From the NCBI GenBank assembly GCA_015179045.1, contig WHUZ01000048.1:186001-250000 (forward strand): 64,000 bases of DNA, given 5' to 3'. The notes beneath the pieces were generated by a model that saw only the letters and a list, made by a program, of their open reading frames with translations, was not told the origin of the DNA and ran no database searches. Position 1 is the first letter of the stretch. The number at the start of each line of letters is the position of its first letter. Shown piece by piece: positions 22,040 through 31,750 of this stretch. Source of the DNA: Kalaharituber pfeilii (lineage: Eukaryota; Ascomycota; Pezizomycetes; Pezizales; Pezizaceae). Made by a program: the position numbers and the translations under genes.

Positions 22040-22435
22040 TTCAAAGGCGATTCCAGAGGGCTGTTTCGGAGGCCGTTTTGAGGAAGCTATTCTACTAATA
22101 TGGGCTTTGCCGGAGGCTGTTCCATGGGCTGTGCCGGCGGCTGCTCTATGGGCTGCGCCGGAGGGCTGCTTTGAGCGCTGTTCTGACTAGTTATTATTAT
22201 ATTCGGGTATTAATTTAGTTGTATTAAACTATATACATCTTGGTATTATGGTGCATAATCATTTCCACCCTCCAGAATGGCCCACGGAATAGCCCCCGAA
22301 AAAGCTTCCAAAACAGCCACCGAAACGGGCCATGGAAAAGCCTCCAGAAAACAACCCTTGGAAATAGTTCTCAACGGCCTCCGGAATAATCTCCGGAACA
22401 GCCTCTGGAATAGCCTATAGAATAGTTCTTAGACT
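22040..22435. repeat. two degenerate tandem arrays in inverted orientation
   Basis: At 22040-22185 a loose 16-20-bp unit like GGAGGCTGTTCCATGGGCTG repeats. At 22273-22432 the complementary unit, like GCCTCCGGAATAGCC, repeats about nine times. A 90-bp AT-rich spacer separates them. Transcribed through, the region could form an extended hairpin. Confidence 0.65.
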
Positions 22436-22550
22436 ATCGAAATAGAGCAGTAGGGACCTACCTTCAGTACTCTCACCTACAATTATCCCAGCTTCAGAAT
22501 TGGGAGCTGAATTGGCATAAATATGTGAAGCTCTTTATGCAGCACTTTCA

Positions 22551-22793
22551 ATGTATGCACATGTTGATTTTAGTATATTTATTGTTTTAGCTATCGCTCT
22601 TATTGACATGGGTTTGCTTAAACTGTTTGGTATATCTGAATACCTTAGTACCATGATGGCTGCTCTTGTTCTAAGGGTTATCTCTGGGCCTATCAGACAG
22701 AATATTAGTGACTTTCTTGCTAGTAGTCTTCTTTTACCTTTTGTGCCTGCCACCGTTGTACGTATAATCAGGGGAATCTGTAGGGGTTACTAG
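22551..22793. other. open frame on both strands, doubtful
   Basis: Plus (22551-22793) and minus (22753-22535) frames overlap. The plus frame is hydrophobic, but it has no family signature, no promoter context and sits between repeat arrays. I do not call it a gene. Confidence 0.2.
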
Positions 22794-22828
22794 CATTAGC
22801 TGTAGGGTCGAAAAAACATTATTTCAGC

Positions 22829-23340
22829 TAGTATTCGCATTCGGTGTCGGTGTTGAGTTTTGTAGCATACGTACATACTCGGCTCACAACAGCTCACTGC
22901 CGAGTAGTAGTTGTACATTATCACTCGACTCAGTCACGCCATACATACAACTCATACCAGCTCGCTCGCAGCCGAGCCGAGTACATTTTACGGCGTGACA
23001 AACAGGCTCGACCTCATTACTAACCAGCTCGAACTTGGCTCGAACTCGACTCGCTCAGACAAACTGGTACCAGATGTGAATGCTATATGCATTTATTATC
23101 ATTGTACATCAAATAGTATTCGCATCTAGTATGAGTCGAGTCGGTGTCGAGTTTTGTAGCATACGTACATACTCGGCTCACACCAGCTCACTGCCGAGTA
23201 GTAGTTGTACATTATCACATCGACTCAGTCACGCCGTACATACAACTCATACTGGCTCACTCGGCAGCTGAGTCGAGTACATTTTACGGCGTGACAAACC
23301 GGCTCAACTCGGACTCGCTCAGAAAACCCAACTCAGAACT
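22829..23340. repeat. tandem duplication of a ~290-bp unit
   Basis: TAGTATTCGCAT, the following GTTTTGTAGCATACGTACAT and later GTACATTTTACGGCGTGACA all occur twice in the same order, about 290 bp apart (for example 22861 and 23155). Copies differ by small indels. The unit is rich in GAGTCGAG/CTCGACTC-like short palindromes. No gene. Confidence 0.8.
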
Positions 23341-24245
23341 CACACCGGGTGCGAACGCTAATGTCAGCTGTCCAAATTTCATTATATCAGCTGTCCAAAT
23401 ACTTTCTTACATAATAAACTTTGGACACCTATCATGACATTTGGACTAGTCTTGTGGCTATCAACAGCCAAGCATACCAAAATATGCTAGTTTATATTGA
23501 AACTGCATGACGCATAATTCTGCATTTATCCCTTGTCCAAATACTCATTTTTTCTGTCTAGTAACTTCCACTGTATTCATGCATGTTTACGATACATATC
23601 CAGTCTCAAGCCTGCCGTATATCAGTTGTTTATTCACATTATCAGATTCTCAACAATAATATGCTGCCAAAACGGAGAATCTTGTTGATTAAGCGATCTT
23701 GAAATGCATAGAATTCGATATCCATTTATTGGCCACATTGCGAACATCCTCTTATGCAAGTGTAGGCATGTCTCACCAATCCAAGGATACTTCGTCTCTA
23801 CTGTCTAGCATAGGGCACGCAAATCGAAAGCTGGCGAAGCGAAATCTCATGGGTAATCTCAATGTTCAAGCTTCAAGGTCATAAGAGTACTGTATTCCTC
23901 TATCTAATGCAATGTCCCAATCTGATATCCGTCTGCACATGAACTGATGATCCCTCTACAATACTATCTACAGATACAATTTATACACTATTCAACTGCT
24001 CGCTTCCTTAACCTGCACTCACTTAGTCGTCTTATGCAGGTATCCATATGCTCCTGCCGCTGAGTAATAACCTTTCTACATTCAGCCTTATTTTTTCCAT
24101 TATCACCATGGTCATCACCATACTGTCAACTTTATCTAATCATTTACTCTACTCCAACACCTTGCCACTGCCGCTACTATCCCTTCCGAACTTCCAACTT
24201 TTCAGTTTCCCGCCCACCTTGCAGATAACTTACTGTATTACCCAC
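23341..24245. other. region without recognised gene, holds a mini-MITE relic
   Basis: Near 23505-23570 the stretch GACGCATAATTCTGCATTTA...TTGTCCAAATACTC...TCTAGTAA is a diverged relative of the right two thirds of the 80-bp palindromic MITE at 27461 and 55675. Repeated GCTGTCCAAAT also occurs near 23370-23400. No gene was seen. Confidence 0.4.
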
Positions 24246-24350
24246 TGAATCGTCCTACCGAATCGCCTGCTGAACCGCCTGCTGAACCGCCTGCTAAATC
24301 GCCTACCGAATTGCCTGCTGAATTGCCTGTTAAATCACCTGGTAAATCAT
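24246..24350. repeat. 12-bp degenerate tandem repeat, about 8 units
   Basis: Units follow GAA(T/C)(C/T)GCCTGCT. Two or three stray units (GCCGAATCACCTACTGAATTG) reappear at 25053-25075, within the intron of the next gene. Confidence 0.8.
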
Positions 24351-24623
24351 GTGCTGTGAGGAGAAGAAAAGTAAGAAAGATGTCCATTATATAGTGGTTT
24401 ATTGGTCTGTTATATGGATGATCATGTCTTCGTTGAGATCAGATTTTGCAGAGACAGGTCATGTGATGCAAATTGATCAGGATGTGCACTTAGTCATTAG
24501 CCTTATCTGAGCTGAAGCTAATCCACAAGTTTTCTAAATGACGACGTCACAAGATGATGGCAAGATGTGTGTCAGGCACGAGACTAACTACTACTTAGGG
24601 AAAGAGCGTCTCCATTCGGACAC

Positions 24624-24663
24624 CATATATACAGGGCCTTCTTCTTCCTTCCCTCCTCCATCT
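24624..24663 (+). promoter_or_regulatory. TATA box and pyrimidine tract of the metallothionein-like gene
   Basis: CATATATAC at 24624-24632 is followed by a CT-rich run and, about 165 bp after the TATA, by the ATG at 24798. The layout fits a core promoter with a 5' leader of roughly 100 nt. I could not identify a metal-response element with confidence. Confidence 0.5.
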
Positions 24664-24797
24664 GTTTCATTCATCACGCTTCATTTTACACACTCTACAT
24701 CTTCAGACAAAAGATCAGTTGAATTTAAATTCTCCGTTATCCATCTCGAGCTTCTTCTGCCTTACGCAAATTTTTAACTACAATCACAAGGACCTAA

Positions 24798-25186
24798 ATG
24801 TCAAGCACAACTGAGCAAAAGGTGTCCGCCAGCTACTACGGTAATGCATGCTGCAGTTCCGGCCCTGAATGTAACTGTGCTTCTAGAGGAACGTGCAACT
24901 ACCGACCGGAGGCTTCTGGTGGAAAGTGTTGTGGTATGTCTCTCCGCTCCCTCCCTCCCTCCCTTCATCCATCCATCCATCCATCCATCCATCCATCCAT
25001 CCCTCTCCCGCTCCCCTCATCCCCTCTCTCCCTCTTCGTATCTCTAAATATCCTGCCGAATCACCTACTGAATTGTTTGCCGACTTCTCTGTTGCCGAGT
25101 TCTGTCACGTCGGTTCTAGAGGCGGAGTCACTTGTAAAACTACATGCCAAACTTGTTTGCTGAAGTTTGGAAATCTCATCTGCTAA
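24798..25186 (+). CDS. metallothionein-like small cysteine-rich protein
   Basis: Exon 1 is 24798-24933 (GTATGT donor) and exon 2 is 25122-25186 (acceptor TCTAGAG). The product has 66 residues, of which eleven are Cys: positions 18, 19, 25, 27, 33, 44, 45, 50, 54, 57 and 66. They sit in CC, CxC and CxxxCxxC patterns, for example 'ACCSSGPECNCASRGTC' and 'TCKTTCQTC', with no Phe/Trp-rich core and no signal peptide. That is typical of cytosolic metallothioneins, which bind Cu, Zn or Cd ions. The 188-base intron is mostly (CTCC)n/(CATC)n. Using the alternative acceptor two bases earlier gives a Cys-poor tail, so the Cys-rich reading is preferred. Metal preference cannot be read. A TATA box and CT tract lie upstream. 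Confidence 0.65.
24948..25003. repeat. (CTCC)n/(CATC)n microsatellite inside the intron
   Basis: About four CTCC units then nine to ten CATC units lie 14 bases after the 5' splice site of the metallothionein-like gene. Length is likely polymorphic. Confidence 0.95.
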
Positions 25187-25442
25187 GCTGCTGGTTAGCT
25201 CCCATACTGAATTGCTTGCTGAACCCTTCGCTGGACTATGTAGTGCATTCTCTCTTATCTACTAAGCCATCCACCATAGCATTCCTGACATAGCAAGTTT
25301 AGTAGAGTATAACCCAGAACCTATAATTTTATAATTTTTCAATATTGATATGATAGTCCCAATGGAATAACAGTGACTCTTACCTTGCATTATCAAGTTG
25401 CGGAGTTGAGAAGGGGTGAGGAGGTAGATTTAAGATAGCTTT
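25187..25442. other. 3' flank of the metallothionein-like gene
   Basis: No gene. It ends at the target site of the next retro-insertion. Confidence 0.4.
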
Positions 25443-25457
25443 ATCCTCGGTTCAGAA

Positions 25458-25896
25458 AGGAGGGAGGGAAAGAAGACTAGCTCGATTGTTATCTACCTGG
25501 AGGGGGAGGTAGAATCAGATAGTCAAACACCAGCGAAGGTACGGTTATCAGGCAAATGGTACCACTCGTGCTTGTATGACTGGGACAGAATAACAAAGGT
25601 GGACGGAAAGGGGAAGGGGAGGGATGTGGAGGAGATGGATATGACTGCTTGATTCTCTGGGGGGATATTTGAGTATTCGTGCTTAATTGTTCTCTTGGGG
25701 GATTGGGCTTTCGCTTTGTGTTCCTCCACATCACCGAAGTCATAGTATCGTTGTGTGTTTTTACAGGGGACGATTTTGTATGTAGTTGCACAGGTGCCTG
25801 TCTCCGGGCCAGAAGGACTTCGGTCCAGGGACCCTGCCATGGCGAACAGCTGCAAGCGGGGTTACGTGAAATAAAAAAAAAAAAAAAAAAAAAAAA
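25458..25896 (+). mobile_element. 439-bp SINE-like element ending in Tail-1
   Basis: It is flanked by a perfect 15-bp duplication ATCCTCGGTTCAGAA (25443-25457 and 25897-25911). It ends CCCTGCCATGGCGAACAGCT...GGGGTTACGTGAAAT plus about 24 A. A second copy is at 60326-60687. The antisense frames (25791-25489, 25855-25523) are open but carry no domain, and the same frames in the second copy also lack one. No tRNA-derived A/B boxes are obvious at its 5' end, so it could be either a SINE or the 3' UTR of an unseen LINE subfamily. Confidence 0.85.
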
Positions 25897-26025
25897 ATCC
25901 TCGGTTCAGAAGAATATCATAGTAGTCAATTTTGATGAGTGTGCTAGCAGGACTTGCTCAAGTTGACAGAGATCTTGCATAGTTTTTATTAAATGCGCTA
26001 ATCAGCAGCCACTGTTCGAGGTCTG

Positions 26026-26330
26026 ACACACTTCTAACTAATGTGACAGGAGGCTTTCTTTTATCTTTTATCCCACTCTTGAAGCTTTTCACTTCATTTG
26101 TGCATTCACCACATAAAGTAATAATTCAGATGCACTCAACTCAAGTAGTTTCTCGATTGTGAATATCATAACCGAAATCTTTGCATGCCAAGCTCGGATT
26201 TTCATTTCACTATATGAGGCTTCAGCAGGTGATTCGAGGCTTTGACGGGAAATGGAGTTGTCGAAAAAGCGTGTAGTGATGCGAAGCGCGTAGGAAATGC
26301 CTGCAGGGCAACAAGTATTACATAACCAAC
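26026..26330. repeat. diverged direct duplication, copy 1
   Basis: From CTTCTAACTAATG... through AGATGCACTCAA and GTAGTTTCTCGATTGT to GGCAATGGAGTTGT-like sequence, this stretch matches 28460-28715 in the same orientation with small indels. The two lie about 2.4 kb apart. The nature of the unit is unknown. Confidence 0.75.
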
Positions 26331-26429
26331 AGGTGAACTCTATCCTTGCAACTATCCTGTCACATTGTTTGCGCTTCTGAAGACTTACCCCAACCCCCGA
26401 GTACTCTACACGTCTACTCTGTACTCGGA

Positions 26430-26517
26430 TCTGGGATAAATTATTGCAGGTTGCACGGTCCGTGCGACAGTGTGAAGATGGAGAGGATACGTGCAACCTG
26501 CAATAATTTATCCCAGA
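26430..26517. repeat. perfect 28-bp inverted repeat with 32-base loop
   Basis: TCTGGGATAAATTATTGCAG... at 26430-26457 is matched exactly in reverse complement at 26490-26517. The loop contains GTCCGTGCGACAGTG. Perfection over 28 bp implies recent origin or maintenance. Confidence 0.95.
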
Positions 26518-27458
26518 CCCGATTAACCTTGCTACACCGGACGGGTCTGCTTAGAGTTACTTTCTTCTTCCTAAGCAGGGAGGTTCTGAAAGGAGAAAAG
26601 AAATCTTAAAAGATGGAAAATTCCGGTATTAGCCATTATTCCTGTGTATTAGCAGGAGTACTGACTCCAGCTTCCTTGTGGAGATACTGTATACTCGCTG
26701 GTTCGCAAAATTTGGCGGTTCAGCCGCAAGCTAATGGGAGGCTCGAGAGCAGCCACCAGAACCCTCGAGACCACATGATGGGCTCGCCACAGAAGAGAGG
26801 GCAAGCCACTAGTGGGCGCCACCAAGCCACAGCAGAGTCCCTCTCTAGTTGGTTTCCCGTTTGGGTGATCCCTTTCTGGTAGTCATGGGCAAGCAGCGAA
26901 GGGATGCTCAGTATATAGAAGGGGAGAGGGAGACGCTGGTACTCCCTCTCCAAGCCGCGTGAGTTGCGAAATCACCCACCCACCGACCCCGTTACCTCAG
27001 CGACTCGGGCCTCCGCGAGGGAGAGACTGGGGGGGTCCTTCGGTTTGCCCCTGCTTAGTCAGCGAAAAGACTGACTAAGCATGGGCATTAGGGGCTACAA
27101 ACCCCTTGAGCCGATTTCCGCAACCTAAAGAGCATAGATAGGACGCCTCCTCATTTGTTTTCCTTGTCTTTTTTCTGTCATGTACTCCGTATTCCACATA
27201 GCAATTCATGTTTGTTCGAATCGAAGTAGCCGAGGACCATTAGGTATTGGAAAGCTGCATAAATTGTGTGCGCTATTCCCCTTTTGGAATACTACAAATT
27301 TGTTATGCAGCGTTCCTATACATACTTTCGGAACCAGCGAGTAAATGGGGAACGTGCAATTGAATTTCTGTCATTGATTGGATGGCACATGCCGGCCCCT
27401 ACACAGGTTGTGGTGTTCGTATGCTGGAGTTTCGTACAGGATATTGCAATGAAAAAGA
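26518..27458. other. region without recognised gene
   Basis: Overlapping frames at 26613-26882 (+) and 26953-26720 (-) have no domain. An 11-bp perfect stem TGCTTAGTCAG/CTGACTAAGCA with an 8-base loop lies at 27052-27081 in a G/C-rich stretch. Confidence 0.4.
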
Positions 27459-27460
27459 TA

Positions 27461-27540
27461 CTAGCTAGTAAAACATGTATTCGGACGTAGCGCATAATGT
27501 GCATTAGTACCCCTGTCCGAATACATATTTTACTGGCTAG
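27461..27540. mobile_element. 80-bp palindromic mini-MITE, copy 1
   Basis: CTAGCTAGTAAAACATGTAT...ATACATATTTTACTGGCTAG: the two 26-bp ends are inverted repeats with two mismatches and make up most of the element. TA lies on both sides (27459-27460, 27541-27542). It is identical base for base to 55675-55754. Confidence 0.9.
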
Positions 27541-27542
27541 TA

Positions 27543-28459
27543 AGAGCGTCTGGGTATGAAGCTATGGGTACAACGCGAAATCGTCAAATTTCGTCCCACC
27601 CAAAAAAGGATTAAAACTTCTTCTTGGGAATATCTGTGCACAGCGCAAGGACATCTGCTGGCCAATGGAAGCCTCGAATTTTGGCTGATCACAGACTCTG
27701 CAGGGGTTCCTGTCGTCATTTGAGCTCCATAACCAAGCTCTTTTGGCGTGGGACGACATTTTACGATTTCGCATGCCCGAGGGATATGTAGGTGGTAGAT
27801 TTCGCTTGTATATGTGGCGTTGTAGCAGAATTCACCTTTCGCCGTTTGTTCAAACCTCCTCGAAGGCAAGAAGAAAAGTCATTAAACTGAATACTCTACG
27901 TACAGATTACTACAAAGCGATCCTTGTCTCCTATAACGACGCCATTGAGGAGAATTCCGGATTGTCGCGGCAGTTAGAGGAAAACAAGATAGGTACCGTC
28001 ATTCGCCCACTAGCTTTGTAGTAACCTGAAAATGAATAATCTGTAAACATTTGTTTCATGGAACGTACGGATCGCAGGCGCGGCCACCAGTTTTCCATGG
28101 GCGAGGGTCAAATGTCGACGAACCAACGGTACCACTGCCAGCTCTAATGGGTCGTGGCAATCGTGATCAACCGCTCGAAGGTGCCAGCTGATGATGTCAA
28201 GTACGTACTAGCCGTACCTTCAAATGTACTCGGGGGTAGGTGGGAAATACTCAGACGCGCTGTGCATGCATAAATGTAGGTCGACAGGGGGTCAGAAGTG
28301 AAGTATTTTAGGTATGACTTTTTGTTAAAGTCTTCAGAAACTTTTGTATGATGGGATTTACACACAAAATTATGACACATGTATTTTTTTACTGCATACA
28401 AGTTAATAAAGAGTTGCATAATTCCATTTGACTACCATAAAGCAGAGCCGATCTGGCAT
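27543..28459. other. region without firm gene
   Basis: A frame at 27743-28021 (+) has charged, helix-like composition ('NDAIEENSGLSRQLEENK') but no ATG, domain or splice support. A minus frame covers the same bases. Nothing else was seen. Confidence 0.35.
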
Positions 28460-28715
28460 ACTTCTAACTAATGACAGGAGTCTTTCTTTTATCATTTTAT
28501 CCCACTCTTCTTGAGGCTTTTCCACTTCATTTGTGCATTCATCACGTAAAGTAATAATTCAGATGCACTCAATCCAAGTAGTTTCTCGATTGTTCATTTC
28601 ATGACCAAAAGCTTTGCGTGCCGAGCTCGGAATTTCATTTCGCTATTCTATGAGGCTTCAACGGGTGATTCGAGGCTGTGACTGGGCAATGGAGTTGTGT
28701 GAGTTGGTTGAAAAC
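28460..28715. repeat. diverged direct duplication, copy 2
   Basis: Partner of 26026-26330 (see that entry). Confidence 0.75.
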
Positions 28716-29212
28716 AAACATTAAGCATGTAGCTCCTAGCAACTATCCCTGCCACATTGTATGCAACTTTTCGCGCCTCTAATTGATATCGAGTACATCA
28801 GAACATGGAGTGAAGTGTCACAGTGTGCAAATGTGCTCTATCTCTGAGTCCAAAGGTTACGGTAAAAGTATTGGATGTGGCCAGACTTTCGAGGCTTTGC
28901 GCGGTAGCCTTGTCTAATATTCGTAAGTCAGCATATTGTGACATGGATGTCGTAGCGCAAGTCTCTCGAGTTCGGTGTCGTGTCAGCCATTATTGCGCGG
29001 ATCGGTATCTAACATAAATGTATCTCCATGGATATACGCGCAGGAATGTTCTATTACTCAGATTTTGCTTTAATTTTCGCGGCTATCCCCTGTTATATAC
29101 ATATGCTAATAATTATCAAGGCGTACTTGCATGCATAATTACATCTATTGGGGAAAAGTCTTATAATGCCAGCCTTGTTCTTATTCTCCGCAGAAGGCAG
29201 CAAATTCAGATT

Positions 29213-29255
29213 CCACAGGGCGGCATGCGAGTAATGAGAAAAAGAAAAAAAAATT
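29213..29255 (+). mobile_element. Tail-2 copy with short body
   Basis: CCACAGGGCGGCATGCGAGT, then AATGAGA and an impure A-tract. AAATTCA occurs on both sides as a possible 7-bp duplication. The 5' half of the hairpin is missing. Confidence 0.6.
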
Positions 29256-29747
29256 CATATTGCAATTTCCCAATGTGGTCTATGACGCTGTCCTAAAAGG
29301 ACAAAGTTAGTCTCCTGCATTCGAGTAACAGTACTTTACAACGCACAAATTCTGATATAAAATGGTGTAAGGTACTGTATCTGAACATAACATAGCAATA
29401 CATGTATACAAAATAACCGGATATTTCCTCACAAATCTAACATTAAATCAAGCCAATTCTAAGCCTCTTGTTGTTTTGTACCCGGCCCAAATAAGATAAA
29501 AAAACCACCCAACACAAATAAACTCAAACCAAAAAGCTTGGAGATTCGAGTAAAACATAGGGGATGAATCATGTACGTATCGTTTAAGTGAGGGACATAA
29601 GGTATAAGAGAAGTAGGAAAGGGAGCGCTATCTCAGAACTTAAGAGGAAATATATAGAAGTAAACAAACATCATGATGTAAAGAGTATATTTATCCATGC
29701 AACACTATAACACCCATCCAGCAGGTGAAGCTCGCCCTCGATCAATG

Positions 29748-29806
29748 CCCTCTCCATAGCCCTGAGGGCGGCATGCGAGTACTGATAAAAAAAAAAAAAA
29801 AAAAAA
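29748..29806 (+). mobile_element. 59-bp Tail-2 retro-insertion
   Basis: CCCTCTCCATAGCCCTGAGG...GCATGCGAGTACTGAT plus about 21 A, flanked by GATCAATG at 29740-29747 and 29807-29814 (8-bp duplication). Only about 38 nt are not poly(A). Confidence 0.85.
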
Positions 29807-30102
29807 GATCAATGGTAGCATATAGGTGATGTCAACCGAGCCAGATACTTCGGCGACCCTCAGCAAGTACGCCCAGGTTTATATGCAATCAATATCCTAG
29901 GCAATTAGAAGTGAGCACTGCCCAAGGGAAAAGAGCACAGTGTTAAGATGGCTATAGTCGCCATAATTGCAGCTTCAGCCCGGTCTCGCATAACGTTGAA
30001 TCTTGCATGGAATGTAACTCAGATGTAACAGCAAGCAAATGTACACTCAGGAAATTTTGGTGAAGTAGATGAGCAATCTATTATCGTTTGATCAACAAAT
30101 TC

Positions 30103-31750
30103 TCATTTGGCATGTGAGTTTGCACCGCCATTGCCTCCATTGACTTGGACAGTGTACGATTGTTCTCCATAAAATGGTTTGTTCTGATCATTCCCATCTG
30201 GGGAGCGTGGAGGTAGGCTCCCTTGATCCAGGCTCGTTGTTGATCGATTTTCGCGCGTACTTTCAGATCTAATATCTGTTACTACGCTGATGCCCACCAT
30301 ACTGTCTCTACTATGTCCGGCTTTCGCAATAATATTGACATCTATTGTCTCCTGCGATGTTGTTATAATTTGCTCTTCGCTGTCTCCTTTGCCAATGGTT
30401 GTCAAGCCAGGGATAGACATAGGGTTAGGCTTTCGCCTGAGCGGTTTGGACGGACGTTCATAACGATCGCGGTCACCTAGTTCAAGGTCACCATTTGTGT
30501 TATTGGCAGAACGCTTGCCGAGACTGCTGCCGAGACCGGAGGAGAAAACACTGTTGCTGACTTTCTTCACTGTGCGCAGGAACATTGGGTAAATCATTGG
30601 GATGTTACCAATGATGACGGAGACAAAGGTCTCGCGACAAGCCCAACTTCCAGCTTGCTGAGCACCATTGATTGGATCCTGAGATATCCCAAAGTCAGAT
30701 TATGCCAAAGCGGGTTCATCCAAGAATCAGGATACATACAGCTATAATGAGTGCGCATCGAAGAATTCCGGCCATGATGATGAATGCACCACCACTAAAC
30801 ATCACAAGCAAAAGCGCTTTGCGCTTCATAGTGATGTTAGCACGCCAAAGGAGCTGCAATACCGTTTGGTAGTCAGCACTTCATAATCAAACAAACCGGT
30901 TATTCCATCAAATTGGGAACACATACGGGCAATGGTATCGACATGAGATAAAGATCAGTCACCACGTTCAGGACGACTGTAACATAGAGATTGATATGTG
31001 AGATTGCCGGTTGGCAATGATCTTGAGACTGTTAGTTATATTTAAACCCTCGTTGGGACAAAGGTATTGCAAATCATGCTTGTGCACATTACTTACTGCC
31101 TGGATCCGGGGTAATTTGCCAGTTCTTTTTGAAAGGAACGCAGCCAAACATGATAGAGAGAATTGTTGCAATGTATGTAGCTCCTATTGAAATAAATGCA
31201 ATCCGCACACGAATTTTCATGTCTCGTAGTCCGTCTCTATTGGGTTGCGACAACAAAGTTAGCCTCACGCATCTAACATACGAACCGTTGATGCCCAAAC
31301 TCACGTGATTCTAGAGTAAAAAATGGCCATGCATGCCTTCAGCAGCCACAGCAGCAGTGTATACAACGACCATCCCACCATCTGCAGCTTAGAGCCCCCA
31401 ACACGCAGATTCCACTCTTGTGAGCCGGGTTCCAGAGTTGCCCGCTGTTCATCTGACATACCATTGTTTGCCAGCCCATAAAAGACGGCGCCAACGCTAT
31501 ATGCTGCACCTGTCTCAAGTGCATAGACAACCTGTTTAGAAGATCATTACAACGTTAGCTATGTAATCGAAAGGTCAAGTGGGTGGTTGAATTGTGAGCA
31601 GCTGCCACGTACCCCAGCTACTAGCATCAAGTAGTCGTCGACGGCAAAGCTGGAGAAGCCAACTATTGCCCACCTTGCGTAAGTCCTCAGCCCAATGCAT
31701 GTGACTGCTACTGCCAGTAGGGTAAACGCTTCAATCACAAATGCATCCAT
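30103..31750 (-). CDS. SAT4/Pth11-type rhodopsin-domain membrane protein 1
   Basis: Six exons (minus strand: 31750-31613, 31531-31305, 31236-31097, 30976-30927, 30853-30740, 30678-30103) total 1245 bases and encode 414 residues without a break. All donors are GTACGT/GTGAGT/GTAAGT/GTATGT types. Seven hydrophobic segments are visible. Family landmarks are 'RTYARW' and 'VDDYLML' (residues 22-43), 'LLLWLLKACMAIFYSRIT', 'VLNVVTDLYLMSIPLP' and 'FVSVIIGNIPMIYPMF'. The ~150-residue C-terminal tail is hydrophilic and Ser/Thr-rich, probably cytoplasmic. This family (fungal rhodopsin domain, including Pth11-like receptors) is specific to filamentous ascomycetes; some members act as GPCR-like surface sensors. 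The ligand is unknown. The ATG at 31750 is chosen because the upstream codons lack another. Confidence 0.85.

Larger units (their letters stand above)
28716..30102. other. region with Tail-2 insertions, no gene
   Basis: Frames at 28823-29296 show no domain. Two Tail-2 copies are listed separately. The stretch 29300-29700 is A-rich and featureless. Confidence 0.45.

Noticed and set aside
25489..25855. Two minus-strand frames of 100-110 codons
   Set aside because: They lie inside the SINE-like element and recur in its second copy, with no domain. The run 'MQLFAMAGS' is just the complement of Tail-1.
31339..31530. 63-codon minus-strand frame inside SAT4 gene 1
   Set aside because: The correct exon frame here is the one giving the helix 'LLLWLLKACMAIFYSR', and it splices in frame on both sides.
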